DNA of 13,460 nt. Source: Pseudomonadota bacterium (GTDB lineage Bacteria > Pseudomonadota > Gammaproteobacteria > JAKAQQ01). Numbering within the stretch: position 1 is the stretch's first letter; each line of letters opens with the position of its first letter. The notes beneath the pieces are model-generated. The model ran no database searches. It was not told where the DNA came from and saw nothing but the letters and a program-made list of their open reading frames with translations. A program made the translations under genes and the position numbers. This document shows positions 1 to 10,306 of the stretch, piece by piece. Where the stretch lies: NCBI GenBank assembly GCA_021828425.1, contig JAKARN010000016.1, positions 1 to 13,460 on the forward strand. Direction: 5' to 3'.

Positions 1-1
1 T

Positions 2-235
2 CTAGTAGAAATCCCGGGCCAGATTGACCATGACGGCGGAGGCCCTCCCCGCCGACTCCCAATCGGTTCCTTCCGGGAGCGTGATCTCGCATTCGGGGTG
101 GGGTTCGGTCCCCCGGTCGGCCAGTGGCCGCGGACACCAGAGGAGGGGTTCCGAGCGGTCGGGTGGCCACCGGGGATGGGTGCGGACGATGGTCGGGTTG
201 GAAATCCGGTCAGCGGGTCCGGTTTTGGGCCACAT
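2..235 (-). CDS. small hypothetical protein (77 aa), unrecognised
   Basis: I do not recognise this protein. The frame opens with an ATG overlapping the 3' end of the acyl carrier protein gene by 26 bp and closes with TAG two bases from the window edge. The third codon position is clearly the GC-richest (roughly 80% G/C by hand count, above positions 1 and 2), as expected for a coding frame in this genome. The product is rich in Pro and Arg, with no visible signal peptide, membrane segment or known motif. Its position directly behind the carrier protein suggests the same operon. Alternatively a different gene begins here (for example an ATG at 92 in another frame that stays open to the edge), or this is the start of a larger gene broken by a frameshift. 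Low confidence. Confidence 0.35.
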   Translation of the reverse strand: MWPKTGPADRISNPTIVRTHPRWPPDRSEPLLWCPRPLADRGTEPHPECEITLPEGTDWESAGRASAVMVNLARDFY

Positions 236-503
236 ACAGGCTGAGCTGGTTGAGGTTGCGGAAAATTTCTTGCGATTCCGCCTGATCCGCCTGAATCTGG
301 ATGCCGTACCGCTTGGACAGTTCCAGGGACAGCTCCAGGGCATCGATGGAATCGAGTTCGAGTCCCTGGTCTCCGAACAGGGGCTCTTGCGGGTCGATCG
401 CCTCAGGCGGTCGTCTCAGCTTGACGGCCTGAACCAGTACGGTGGCGATTTCACGCTGCCAATCGGTGAGCGGGGCAGGGCGGGTCTTGTCGGCCGTCGT
501 CAT
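210..503 (-). CDS. acyl carrier protein (phosphopantetheine-binding)
   Basis: This is a 97-residue carrier protein. It would carry acyl chains on a 4'-phosphopantetheine arm attached to Ser52, which lies in the motif G-L-E-L-D-S-I-D-A-L-E-L (residues 47-58), the signature at the start of helix II. The 'LFGDQGLELDSIDALEL' type of core and the following 'SKRYGIQI' resemble carrier proteins from aryl-polyene and other dedicated fatty-acid-like clusters more than housekeeping AcpP; that assignment is from family memory. I chose the ATG at 503 because a GAGGA sequence lies about 10 bases upstream on the minus strand and the resulting length suits the family. An ATG at 554 would give 114 residues but has no visible ribosome binding site. 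The gene is divergent from pyrG, and partners of its pathway probably lie off the left edge. Confidence 0.85.
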   Translation of the reverse strand: MTTADKTRPAPLTDWQREIATVLVQAVKLRRPPEAIDPQEPLFGDQGLELDSIDALELSLELSKRYGIQIQADQAESQEIFRNLNQLSLYVAQNRTR

Positions 504-525
504 TTCATCGGTTTCCTCGGACTGA

Positions 526-3296
<2,771 letters not shown>

Positions 3297-3307
<11 letters not shown>

Positions 3308-3641
3308 GCGAACCTGGCTGCTGTGGTTGGCCATGGGAGGGTTGATCGTGCTGGCCCAGAAACAGCTGTGGTGGTCCGGTGACAGCTTTCCGAAGGATGC
3401 CGCTCTGGCGCGAGCCATCGGCCACCAGCAGCGCCTCAATCTTCGGCTTGAACGGACGAACCGCATGCTCTATGCCGAGGTGTTGAGCTTGGAAAAAGGG
3501 ACAGGTGCGGTGGCCCAGCAGGCGAGGACCGATCTGGATTTTATCCGTCCAGGCGAGACCTTTTATGAAATTGTCCACGGGAGGCGTTCTCCGGCCCCCC
3601 GCCCGCAGGCCGCCTTTCCCCCGGCCCGCAAGTCGCCATGA
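3297..3641 (+). CDS. ftsB: cell division protein FtsB
   Basis: FtsB is a bitopic inner-membrane protein that joins FtsL and FtsQ in the divisome and helps activate septal peptidoglycan synthesis. The 114-residue product has a short cytoplasmic Arg-rich start, one membrane segment (about residues 7-20), a periplasmic helix likely to form a coiled coil (about 33-78), and the family motif R-P-G-E-T-F-Y at 84-90. E. coli FtsB is 103 residues, so only a Pro-rich tail (98-114) is extra. The ATG at 3297 overlaps the end of kdsA and places the membrane segment where the family has it. The stop overlaps the next start (ATGA). The usual partner gene eno is missing between kdsA and ftsB, which is unusual for gammaproteobacteria. 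Confidence 0.88.
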
Positions 3642-4435
3642 ACCTCTCCGGTCTCGCGATCCACGATCATGGGCCCATCCGGGAGATCCGGATGGATCGG
3701 CCACCCGTCAATGCCCTGGATGCGGGGCTGGTGCAGGCACTCCTGGATGCGCTAAAGCCCCCCACTGACCCGGCAATCCGGGCCTTCGTCCTTTCCGGCC
3801 AGCCCGGCATCTTTTCAGCCGGCCTGGACCTGCCCTCGCTCCTCGCCCTGGACCGTGACGGCATGGCCGCTTTTTGGCGGCAGCTGGTCGTGCTCTTGAG
3901 GACCATCGCGCGGAGTCCCGTACCGGTTCTCGCCGCCATGACCGGTCACAGCCCAGCCGGGGGGACCGTTTTGTGCCTGTATGCGGACTATCGGGTGATG
4001 GCGCAGGGAGACTACCGGGTCGGACTCAACGAAGTGCAGGTTGGCTTGCCGGTTCCGGACTTTATCCAGCGTGGCCTGGTGCGTCTCGTGGGACCGCGAC
4101 AGGCCGGATCCCTGGTGATGGGAGGGAGTCTGATCGGGCCGGATGACGCTCGGACGATCGGCCTCGTGGACGAACTGGCAGCCCCGGAGCAGGTTTTGGA
4201 ATGCGCACTCAGGCGGGCCCGACAATGGCTGGCCCTGCCCCAACTGGCCTTTCAGGCAACGCGCGAGATCTCGAGAAGGGACCTCAGGTTCATGGACCAG
4301 GATCCCGCTGAGATTGAAACCCTGGTGACCTTCTGGTTCCGGCCCGAGACTCAGGAGGCCCTTCATCGTTATGTCGATTCCTTCCGCAAGCGTCGCGATC
4401 CGGATCCGGATCGGCCGCGGCGCAGCAAGACGTAA
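3638..4435 (+). CDS. enoyl-CoA hydratase/isomerase family protein (crotonase fold), resembles delta3,delta2-enoyl-CoA isomerase
   Basis: A 265-residue crotonase-fold protein. Residues I-F-S-A-G-L-D-L (58-65) and G-H-S-P-A-G-G (103-109) form the two oxyanion-hole loops that bind the acyl-CoA thioester. Glu132 in G-L-N-E-V-Q-V-G-L corresponds to the single catalytic glutamate of mitochondrial enoyl-CoA isomerase (ECI1). The stretch Y-R-V-x(8)-G-L-N-E and the C-terminal region also resemble ECI1 more than classical hydratases, which have two glutamates. The likely reaction is moving a double bond in unsaturated acyl-CoA, but the substrate is unknown. The start overlaps the ftsB stop by four bases, so it belongs to the pyrG-kdsA-ftsB run. 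Its last 67 bp overlap the end of the convergent Smr gene. A generic hydratase role cannot be excluded. Confidence 0.82.
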   Translation: MNLSGLAIHDHGPIREIRMDRPPVNALDAGLVQALLDALKPPTDPAIRAFVLSGQPGIFSAGLDLPSLLALDRDGMAAFWRQLVVLLRTIARSPVPVLAAMTGHSPAGGTVLCLYADYRVMAQGDYRVGLNEVQVGLPVPDFIQRGLVRLVGPRQAGSLVMGGSLIGPDDARTIGLVDELAAPEQVLECALRRARQWLALPQLAFQATREISRRDLRFMDQDPAEIETLVTFWFRPETQEALHRYVDSFRKRRDPDPDRPRRSKT

Positions 4436-4968
4436 GTGGCCCCACTGCCCCCCTCACAATGACGGGGAGTGGCGTAGGCGAGAACCTCGTGACGTTCTCT
4501 CAGCCATTCGAGAACCGCGGGACGCAACACCGGCCCCTGGGTGCCGGAATGAATGCCCTTGCCGTGGATGATGAGCACGCAGGAATGATCCGAATCCACA
4601 GCATCTTTGAGAAAACGGGCGAGGGCCGCCTGTGCATCCGGGAGGGTCAGTCCGTGGAGATCCAGCCGACCCTGGCAGGGAATCAGTCCACGCCGGAGTT
4701 TTTCCATGACCGTCCGCTGGATGCCCACGATCCGGAACTGGGTCGATTCGGCATCCCCCAGGTCCGGCTGGTCCAGCCCCCCTCTCAGGGAGGCTGCAAG
4801 AATCTCTTGTTCGGCCTGCCGTCGATGCAGGGCGCGGGGCTTCGGTTTGGGTGGGGAGGGCTTTTCGGCGACCGCATGTGTGGGACGAACCCCCGCCCGT
4901 GCCATCGCCTCGCGGAAACTCAGACTTTCCTCAGGGGTCGGGGTCAGCGTGGAATCGCGCCTGCTCAT
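4369..4968 (-). CDS. Smr domain protein (SmrA/SmrB-like)
   Basis: A 199-residue protein with an N-terminal low-complexity linker rich in Pro, Lys and Arg (about 1-55) and a C-terminal Smr domain (about 98-186). The domain has the hallmark L-D-L-H-G (102-106) and H-G-K-G (135-138). Smr domains are nucleic-acid-binding or nicking modules; the E. coli SmrB protein cleaves mRNA at collided ribosomes, while other members such as SmrA are less defined. The size and layout suit the short proteobacterial SmrA/SmrB proteins rather than MutS2. It reads against its neighbours: the 3' end overlaps the crotonase gene by 67 bp and it is divergent from surE with 65 bases between the start codons. I cannot tell SmrA from SmrB. 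Confidence 0.88.
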   Translation of the reverse strand: MSRRDSTLTPTPEESLSFREAMARAGVRPTHAVAEKPSPPKPKPRALHRRQAEQEILAASLRGGLDQPDLGDAESTQFRIVGIQRTVMEKLRRGLIPCQGRLDLHGLTLPDAQAALARFLKDAVDSDHSCVLIIHGKGIHSGTQGPVLRPAVLEWLRERHEVLAYATPRHCEGGSGATYVLLRRGRSGSGSRRLRKEST

Positions 4969-5033
4969 CGGGGCTGCGCCGATCGGTCGAAGGGCACGGA
5001 AGGGGATTGTATAGCGGGGAGCCGGTTTTTGCC

Positions 5034-5789
5034 ATGCGCATCCTCTTGACGAATGATGACGGCTGGAATGCGCCGGGCCTGAATCTCCTGGCGGCAGCCC
5101 TTCGATCGCGAGCGGAAGTCATCGTTGTCGCGCCCGATCGGAACCGGAGTGGTGCCAGCAACTCCCTTACCCTGAATGACCCCCTGCGGGTCGAGACCCT
5201 GGGACCGCTCGTCTATGCGGTCAATGGGACCCCGACCGATTGTGTCCATCTGGCACTGACCGGGCTTTTGGACCAGGAGCCCGATCTCGTGATTTCCGGA
5301 ATCAATGATGGTTCCAATCTGGGGGACGACGTGCTCTATTCCGGCACCGTGGCGGCGGCCATGGAGGGGCGCTTTCTCGGGCTGCCCGCGATTTCCATCT
5401 CTCTGGTGGATGCCCCGGACCGGCTGTACGAGACCGCACTCGAGGTGGTCCGTGTGATTCTGGAGCACCTGGAATCCGTGCGCTGGCCCCAGGACACGAT
5501 TCTCAACGTCAATGTGCCCTCGATTCCATGGGCTCAATTGCGCGGTTTCCGGGCGACCCGGCTGGGTCATCGGCATCGGGCTTCGCCGGCCATCCGCGCC
5601 CAGGACCCGCGCGGTCGGCCGATTTACTGGGTTGGACGGGCCGGGCCCGCGGCCGATGCAGGGGAAGGAACCGATTTTCATGCCGTGGCCTCCGGTGCCG
5701 TATCGGTGACACCACTCGAGATCGACCTGACCCGGCATCCGGCACTGCCCACGCTGGCCCAGTGGCTGGACACCCTGGCCCATGACTGA
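5034..5789 (+). CDS. surE: 5'/3'-nucleotidase SurE
   Basis: SurE is a metal-dependent phosphatase acting on nucleoside monophosphates and short polyphosphates, linked to stationary-phase survival. The 251 residues begin with [10 protein letters not shown], giving metal ligands Asp8 and Asp9. Ser39 in N-R-S-G-A-S-N and Asn91 in S-G-I-N-D-G complete the known metal site, in the same register as the Thermotoga enzyme. [10 protein letters not shown] (about 105-114) is also conserved. I chose the ATG at 5034 because the family motif begins at once; the longer upstream frame is only antisense to the Smr gene. The stop overlaps the pcm start by 8 bp. This opens the surE-pcm-nlpD-rpoS run known from many gammaproteobacteria. 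Confidence 0.96.
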   Translation: MRILLTNDDGWNAPGLNLLAAALRSRAEVIVVAPDRNRSGASNSLTLNDPLRVETLGPLVYAVNGTPTDCVHLALTGLLDQEPDLVISGINDGSNLGDDVLYSGTVAAAMEGRFLGLPAISISLVDAPDRLYETALEVVRVILEHLESVRWPQDTILNVNVPSIPWAQLRGFRATRLGHRHRASPAIRAQDPRGRPIYWVGRAGPAADAGEGTDFHAVASGAVSVTPLEIDLTRHPALPTLAQWLDTLAHD

Positions 5790-6444
5790 TTCGCAGGCCG
5801 GAATCGGAATGACCTCACTCCGCGCCCGGGAACGGCTGGTCCAGCGTCTGCGGGAGAACGGCATTCACGATGAACGGGTCCTGGCCCAGATTGCGGGTGT
5901 GCCCCGTCACTGGTTCGTCGACGAAGCGCTCTCCATCCGGGCCTATGAGGATACCGCGCTGCCGATCGGGTATGGCCAGACCATTTCGCAGCCGTTCATC
6001 GTGGCCCGCATGAGCGAGGTTTTGGTGGCGGAGGGTCCTCTCGACCGGGTTCTCGAGGTGGGAACCGGTTCCGGCTACCAGACCGCCATTCTGGCCGGCC
6101 TGTTTCGCGAGGTCTATTCGATCGAACGCATTCGTCCGTTGCATGACCGGGCCCGGGAGATCCTGTCCCGGTTAAGCCTCCACAATGTCCACCTGCATCA
6201 TGGGGATGGTCTCGAAGGCTGGTCCCGGGCCGGCGGCTGCTCGGCCATGCTGCTTGCGGCCGCCGTGCATCACATCCCGGACCGTCTGCGGAGCCAGCTC
6301 ACGGTGGGGGGGAGGCTCGTGGCGCCCAAGATCACGCCCCAAGGCCAACAACTCGTCTTGATCCAAAGGCTGGATGAGAACCGCTACCAGGAAACCGACC
6401 TCGGGCCGGTCGTCTTTGTCCGCAGCCGAAAAGGGCTTGAGTGA
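5782..6444 (+). CDS. pcm: protein-L-isoaspartate O-methyltransferase
   Basis: Pcm methylates L-isoaspartyl residues in aged proteins with S-adenosylmethionine, starting their repair. The 220-residue product has the family motif G-Y-G-Q-T-I-S-Q-P (about 68-76) and the SAM-binding motif [12 protein letters not shown] (about 91-102). Motif II reads [12 protein letters not shown]; many homologues have an acidic residue and a V-T-A-A core here, so this copy is slightly divergent. The first ATG overlaps the surE end; an in-frame ATG at residue 10 would still give a complete enzyme. The end overlaps nlpD as GTGA. Location next to surE and rpoS supports a stationary-phase maintenance role. Confidence 0.95.
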   Translation: MTDSQAGIGMTSLRARERLVQRLRENGIHDERVLAQIAGVPRHWFVDEALSIRAYEDTALPIGYGQTISQPFIVARMSEVLVAEGPLDRVLEVGTGSGYQTAILAGLFREVYSIERIRPLHDRAREILSRLSLHNVHLHHGDGLEGWSRAGGCSAMLLAAAVHHIPDRLRSQLTVGGRLVAPKITPQGQQLVLIQRLDENRYQETDLGPVVFVRSRKGLE

Positions 6445-7133
6445 GAAGGCTTTTCACGCATTCCCGGGGGATTGTCCGGCTCGGGACGTGGGCGGGACTC
6501 GTCCTCATGGCCGGATGCACGAATCCGCTCAACTGGCCCACGCCGCATCGGGCGGGAACCTACGTGGTGCGACCCGGAGATACGCTCTATTCCATCGCTT
6601 GGCACTACCGGCTGGATTATCGTCAAGTGGCCAGTTGGAACGGAATTGCCCCTCCCTATCTGATCTATCCGGGGGAACGCCTTCTGCTCCAGGAACCCGG
6701 ACCCGCCCTGGCCGGTCCTGTCCGAAGGCGGACGCGGCCTGCGCCCCTGGCCCAGCACCACTACGGAGGACCCTGGGTCTGGCCGGCTGCCGGATCCGTG
6801 GTGGGATCATTCTCCGGCCAGGGTCTGAACGGCAGTGGGGTCACGATCGCCGGGCGTGACGGCGAGACCGTGGTTGCCGCACATGCGGGACGCGTGGTGT
6901 ATGCCGGTAGTGGACTTCCGGGTTATGGACGCCTTATCATCATCCGTAACGACCCGGAGTATCTGAGTGCCTATGCATTCAACCGGAAAGTCATCGTCCA
7001 GGAGGGGATGATCGTGCAGGCCGGACAGCCCATTGCCCGGATGGGGACACGGCATGGCCGGCCCCTTCTTCACTTTGAAATCCGCCGGGATGGTGTCCCT
7101 ATCAATCCCTTGGCGTTACTCCCGCACCGGTGA
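6441..7133 (+). CDS. nlpD: lipoprotein NlpD (LysM + degenerate M23 domain)
   Basis: NlpD is an envelope lipoprotein that activates the amidase AmiC during daughter-cell separation. The 230-residue product starts with a signal peptide ending in L-M-A-G-C (lipobox, lipidated Cys26). A LysM peptidoglycan-binding domain follows (about 40-84, Y-V-V-R-P-G-D-T-L-Y-S-I-A). A peptidase M23/LytM-like domain lies at about 110-228, ending in L-H-F-E-I-R-R-D-G. The LytM zinc ligands look degenerate: Y-A-F replaces the usual Y-A-H and no H-x-x-x-D is visible. This is expected of the NlpD/EnvC activators, which have no catalysis of their own. The start is a GTG overlapping the pcm stop. In E. coli the main rpoS promoter lies inside nlpD; I did not identify it here. 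Confidence 0.92.
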   Translation: MRRLFTHSRGIVRLGTWAGLVLMAGCTNPLNWPTPHRAGTYVVRPGDTLYSIAWHYRLDYRQVASWNGIAPPYLIYPGERLLLQEPGPALAGPVRRRTRPAPLAQHHYGGPWVWPAAGSVVGSFSGQGLNGSGVTIAGRDGETVVAAHAGRVVYAGSGLPGYGRLIIIRNDPEYLSAYAFNRKVIVQEGMIVQAGQPIARMGTRHGRPLLHFEIRRDGVPINPLALLPHR

Positions 7134-8083
7134 CCCAGAAAAATGGTTTTCGGATGAAAAAGGAAGACCCGTTGGACGAGGTCTCCAGCCCGAAAGACGA
7201 ATCGGCGGGCGGGGCCATGGGGTCCCGGGAAGAGGGCTGGTCAGAAGAAGATTCGATGAGCCTGGCCCGGCGCTATCTCAACGAGGTGGGCTTCCGTCCT
7301 CTGCTCACGGTGCAGGAGGAAGTCAGCCTGAGTCGACGCAGCCGGCAGGGCGATGTCACGGCCCGTCACCGTCTGATCGAGGGCAACCTCCGTCTGGTGA
7401 TCAAGGTGGCCTTGCGATATGTCGGTCGCGGGATACCCCTCATGGATCTCATTGAGGAGGGAAACCTGGGACTGATCCGCGCCGTGGAGGGTTTCGATGC
7501 CGAGCGGGGCATCCGCTTTTCGACCTATGCGATGTTCTGGATCCGCCAGAGGATTGAAAAGGCACTCTTCGAACAGCGTGGCGATATCCGGATCCCGATC
7601 AACCGCGCCCGTCAGGCTCACTTGATGCTCCGGACCGAACAGAAGCTGATCCAGCAGCTGGGACGCAAGCCAACCCTGGAAGAGGTCGCCGTCGAGCTCG
7701 GGCAGGAGGCCCAGGAAGTCCGGACGATCCAGCGCTATACGCGCCACCAGACCTCTCTTGATCAGCCGCTCGCTGCGGAGTCCGAGCACAACCTCGCGGA
7801 TTTCATTGAAGATGATTCCTCGACCGATCCGATCGAGTTCCTGCACCGGCTGGGGGTGGAAAATCTGCTCGACCAGTGGATGCAGGAACTGGATCCCCAA
7901 TCCCGGGCCGTCGTGCAGCGCCGATTCGGGTTTTCCGGTGGCGATAAGGAAACGCTGGATCGGATCGGCCGCTCGATGCGGCTCAATCCGGAGGCGGTGC
8001 GCCAGATCCAGATCCGGGCCTTGAACAAGCTCAAGAAACTTCTTGTGCGTGGAGGTTTTTCAGCCGCCGCCCTGCTCGATTGA
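7130..8083 (+). CDS. rpoS: RNA polymerase sigma factor RpoS
   Basis: A 317-residue group 2 sigma-70 factor, the general stress/stationary-phase sigma by position after nlpD. Region 1.2 begins with R-Y-L-N-E-V-G (48-54), region 2 carries D-L-I-E-E-G-N-L-G-L (106-115) and F-S-T-Y-A-M-F-W-I-R-Q (130-140), and region 4 ends with A-V-R-Q-I-Q (289-294). Some promoter-contact positions differ from E. coli. The helix-turn-helix reads L-N-P-E-A-V-R-Q where sigma-70/RpoS have T-R-E-R-(I/V)-R-Q, and region 2.4 reads G-D-I-R-I-P instead of R-T-I-R-L-P. The GTG start overlaps the nlpD stop; an ATG at 7154 is an alternative that costs only eight residues. The last 24 bp overlap the convergent Mth938-like gene. 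Confidence 0.93.
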   Translation: MTQKNGFRMKKEDPLDEVSSPKDESAGGAMGSREEGWSEEDSMSLARRYLNEVGFRPLLTVQEEVSLSRRSRQGDVTARHRLIEGNLRLVIKVALRYVGRGIPLMDLIEEGNLGLIRAVEGFDAERGIRFSTYAMFWIRQRIEKALFEQRGDIRIPINRARQAHLMLRTEQKLIQQLGRKPTLEEVAVELGQEAQEVRTIQRYTRHQTSLDQPLAAESEHNLADFIEDDSSTDPIEFLHRLGVENLLDQWMQELDPQSRAVVQRRFGFSGGDKETLDRIGRSMRLNPEAVRQIQIRALNKLKKLLVRGGFSAAALLD

Positions 8084-8473
8084 AGGTTCGCCGGGCGATG
8101 CAACCAGCAGGGCCGCCACGACCGGCCGCCCGTCCGTGGCCAGGATGTTGTAGGTCCGGCAGGCTGAAGCCGTGGTCATGACTTCGAGGCCGATGCGGCG
8201 GGAGAGGATGTCGGCCACGAGCGGGCCCGGCGGGAAAACCAGGTCGGCTCCAGTGCCGATCAGAAGGATTTCCGGTTCCAGCGAAAGTGCCGGTTCCAGT
8301 TGCTCCAACGAGAGGTGTGCGATCCCCTCCACCCGCCAGTCGATCGGGACCGCCCGGGGAGAGACGATGAGAGGGCGTGTGTGGTGCGTTTCATGGATAT
8401 GAATAAAACCCGCACCATAGCTTCGGATAAGGTATTGTACGTCCCTCGCTGGAATGTCTTTGTCGATCAGCAT
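8060..8473 (-). CDS. Mth938-like domain protein (DUF498/NDUFAF3 family)
   Basis: A 137-residue soluble protein of the Mth938-like fold. Its core, I-L-L-I-G-T-G (near 88-94) and the A-C-R-T-Y-N-I-L segment (near 122-129 of the family alignment; here about residues 104-111), is the family's best conserved stretch. The eukaryotic relative NDUFAF3 assists complex I assembly; the bacterial function is unknown, so I assign none. There are no membrane segments or signal peptide. The ATG at 8473 is the natural start because the residues after it match the short family N-terminus. The gene converges on rpoS with a 24-bp overlap and is divergent from recJ with about 92 bases between the start codons, which must hold both promoters. 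Confidence 0.82.
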   Translation of the reverse strand: MLIDKDIPARDVQYLIRSYGAGFIHIHETHHTRPLIVSPRAVPIDWRVEGIAHLSLEQLEPALSLEPEILLIGTGADLVFPPGPLVADILSRRIGLEVMTTASACRTYNILATDGRPVVAALLVASPGEPSIEQGGG

Positions 8474-8565
8474 GCTCCGAAATTACCCCGAGCCACCCCA
8501 GAACACAACCGGGAACCGTCTTTTCGTTTCGGCGTCTGGGGTGTCGCCGGGCGGGGTCTTTTGAA

Positions 8566-9069
8566 TTGTCACAGAACCCCCTGAGTCCCGCGCAAACGAT
8601 CGTCCGGCTGGTGCGACCCACAAGTGGCGGTGACTCCACCGCCTGGCCCGGAGTCGCACCGGTCCTCGAGCGGGTTTATCGCGCGCGAGGGATCTCGGAT
8701 CCCGGGGAACTCGACCTGTCCTTGCAGGGTTTGTCGGACCCGGTGTCCCTGCCCGGTATCTCGCAGGCCGTCTCCACCTTGATGGCACATCGGGCGGCTC
8801 CCATCCTGGTCGTCGGGGATTACGATACCGACGGGGCGAGTGCCACCGCACTGGCGGTACTGGGTCTTCGGGCGTTGGGCTGGGAGCGGGTCCACTATCG
8901 TGTTCCCAACCGTTTCAGACACGGTTATGGTCTGACCCCGGCACTGGTCCGTGAGATTCTGGAGGATCCGCCGGCCCTGTTGTTGACGGTTGATCAGGGA
9001 ACCACCAGCATCGAAGGAATTGCGCAGGCGCGTGCGGCCGGTTTGTCCGTGGTGGTGACGGATCATTAG
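8566..9069 (+). pseudogene. recJ: RecJ 5' fragment, truncated by element insertion
   Basis: RecJ is a 5'-3' single-strand DNA exonuclease of the DHH family, used in recombination and repair, normally about 550-600 residues. Only 167 residues remain. Motif I is intact (D85-Y-D-T-D-G). Motif II reads T-V-D143-Q-G-T-T-S where many homologues have V-D-N-G. The frame then reaches V-V-V-T-D-H and ends at TAG, exactly inside motif III (D-H-H-x-P-G). Catalytic residues after this point, and the whole OB-type and C-terminal domains, are missing, so the fragment should be inactive. The start is a TTG at 8566 with weak upstream signals. Composition changes immediately after the break, and recombinase genes follow, so insertion rather than a point mutation caused the loss. 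The 3' part should lie beyond the right end of the element. Confidence 0.92.
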
Positions 9070-9073
9070 GGCG

Positions 9074-9103
9074 ACGTATGTAGATTTACGTAAACTAGTA
9101 AAC
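9074..9103. repeat. palindrome and short repeats at the element's left end (candidate recombinase core site)
   Basis: TTTACGTAAA (9085-9094) is a perfect palindrome. With one bulged A it extends to TAG...CTA (9081-9097), giving two arms of about eight bases, the usual form of a tyrosine-recombinase core. ACGTA occurs twice (9074-9078, 9088-9092) and GTAAAC twice (9090-9095, 9098-9103). It sits within 40 bases of the recJ junction. Site function is inferred. Confidence 0.45.
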
Positions 9104-9107
9104 ACGG

Positions 9108-9140
9108 TACCCTCCAGTTCTCAGGGGTTTCTTACCCTCC
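9108..9140. repeat. direct repeat TACCCTCC, two copies
   Basis: TACCCTCC occurs at 9108-9115 and 9133-9140, 25 bases apart, between the palindrome and the first recombinase gene. Paired short repeats next to a core site are often accessory binding sites for recombinases or directionality factors. Two 8-base copies could also be chance. Confidence 0.35.
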
Positions 9141-9158
9141 GTTCGGAAGAGATTCAGA

Positions 9159-10301
9159 GTGACTGGGACAAGCCCTTACAGGGTTCTGCTTTTGACTGAC
9201 TACAACGGCGAACGGACGCCGTTTCTCGTGGATAGGCGCACGGGCCTCCCCGTCGTCGAAGTCAACCAATGGCGGCTTTTAGCGCGGCGTGGACGCTATC
9301 AGCACGCCACACTCGAAAGGGAGATGCTTGAGATAAGTTTTCTGTATCGCTGGGCATTCGAGAGACAAATCGATCTTCAAGCACGCATGAATTCTGGCGA
9401 GGGCATCCGGACCTCGGAGTCCACCAATCTTGCCGATTACTTGCGACAGGACTTTAGGGTATCTCTCCAGCACCTAAGTGTTCCCCGACACGTTAGCGCC
9501 GTGGTGCAGCAACAACGATTTGCGACCATTCGAAACTTCCTCGTTTGGTGGATGGATATTGTTCTTGAGGACATACCGCATAACAACAAGAATGACCATC
9601 TACGCTTCGTGAGGATTAAAGAACGCCGGGATCGAATGCTTCGTTGGCTCGACCCACCTCCCGGCAAGTCCGCTTCTCGTGAAGGGTTGTCACCGGCGCT
9701 AAGAAAGCGCTTTCTTCAAATCATTCGTCCAGATAACCCAGAGAACCCCTGGAATGGAAGTTCTAGGTTGCGCAACTTTGTGAATCTTGATCACCACCGC
9801 TCTTCGATTCTTATTGAACGTGCGCCGGCTGATGTTGAAGATCCACGCGCCGACGCGCCTGAGGCGAAGACTTTAGGAAGGGAACTCCCGATACCAAATA
9901 CCCTCGTGCATCATCTGAAAGACTATATGCGTAAGGCGCGTCCTAGTGTTGGCGCCGCAAAAACTCATCCATTTCTGTTCGTCTCTTACCCTGCGGGAAA
10001 TCCTTTGTCGAAGCGTGCAGTACAGCACCTTTTAGAGCAATTGAGAAATCGCCATCCAGAGTTCAACGAAGTAATGACTGTCCATGTTCTTCGTAATTGC
10101 TGGGCAGATATGATGCGTGCGCGACTACGAAAGATGGTGCGTAATCAGGAGATTGATTCAGAATTCTCTAAATTGCTGTTTAACTATCTTGGCGGCTGGG
10201 CGCATGGATCGCTACAAAGTGAAAAGTACAGTCGTGGCGAAATAAAACGTACCGCGGATGAGGCGCTGATCTCCATCCATAACGAAATATTTCAGATGTA
10301 A
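9159..10301 (+). CDS. tyrosine recombinase 1 of the trio, apparently lacking the first catalytic Arg
   Basis: A 380-residue site-specific recombinase. The N-terminal half (about 40-195) is helical and would hold the DNA-binding core domain. The C-terminal catalytic domain shows Lys237 (beta-hairpin, A-K-T), box II H309-V-L-R312, Trp347 in G-G-W, and the nucleophile Tyr357 in S-E-K-Y-S-R-G, ten residues after the Trp. What I cannot find is the segment with Arg I (normally G-x-R-x-G-E-L-L). The text goes from S-S-R-L-R-N (201-206) directly to F-V-N-L-D, which in relatives follows Arg I by about ten residues. An in-frame loss of some 25 codons near 9777 would explain this. Start: GTG at 9159, eight bases after GGAAGA. 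It is followed after 5 bp by recombinase 2. Equivalent in layout to ginA/tnpA. Likely catalytically dead. Confidence 0.85.
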   Translation: MTGTSPYRVLLLTDYNGERTPFLVDRRTGLPVVEVNQWRLLARRGRYQHATLEREMLEISFLYRWAFERQIDLQARMNSGEGIRTSESTNLADYLRQDFRVSLQHLSVPRHVSAVVQQQRFATIRNFLVWWMDIVLEDIPHNNKNDHLRFVRIKERRDRMLRWLDPPPGKSASREGLSPALRKRFLQIIRPDNPENPWNGSSRLRNFVNLDHHRSSILIERAPADVEDPRADAPEAKTLGRELPIPNTLVHHLKDYMRKARPSVGAAKTHPFLFVSYPAGNPLSKRAVQHLLEQLRNRHPEFNEVMTVHVLRNCWADMMRARLRKMVRNQEIDSEFSKLLFNYLGGWAHGSLQSEKYSRGEIKRTADEALISIHNEIFQM

Positions 10302-10306
10302 ATTGC

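Noticed and set aside
4851..5033. Upstream extension of surE by 61 codons
   Set aside because: The SurE family begins with the metal-binding N-D-D-G motif near residue 8; the extension is antisense to the Smr gene.
8060..8083. Shared bidirectional terminator between rpoS and the Mth938-like gene
   Set aside because: The two coding ends overlap and I see no GC-rich hairpin with a T-run in either direction.
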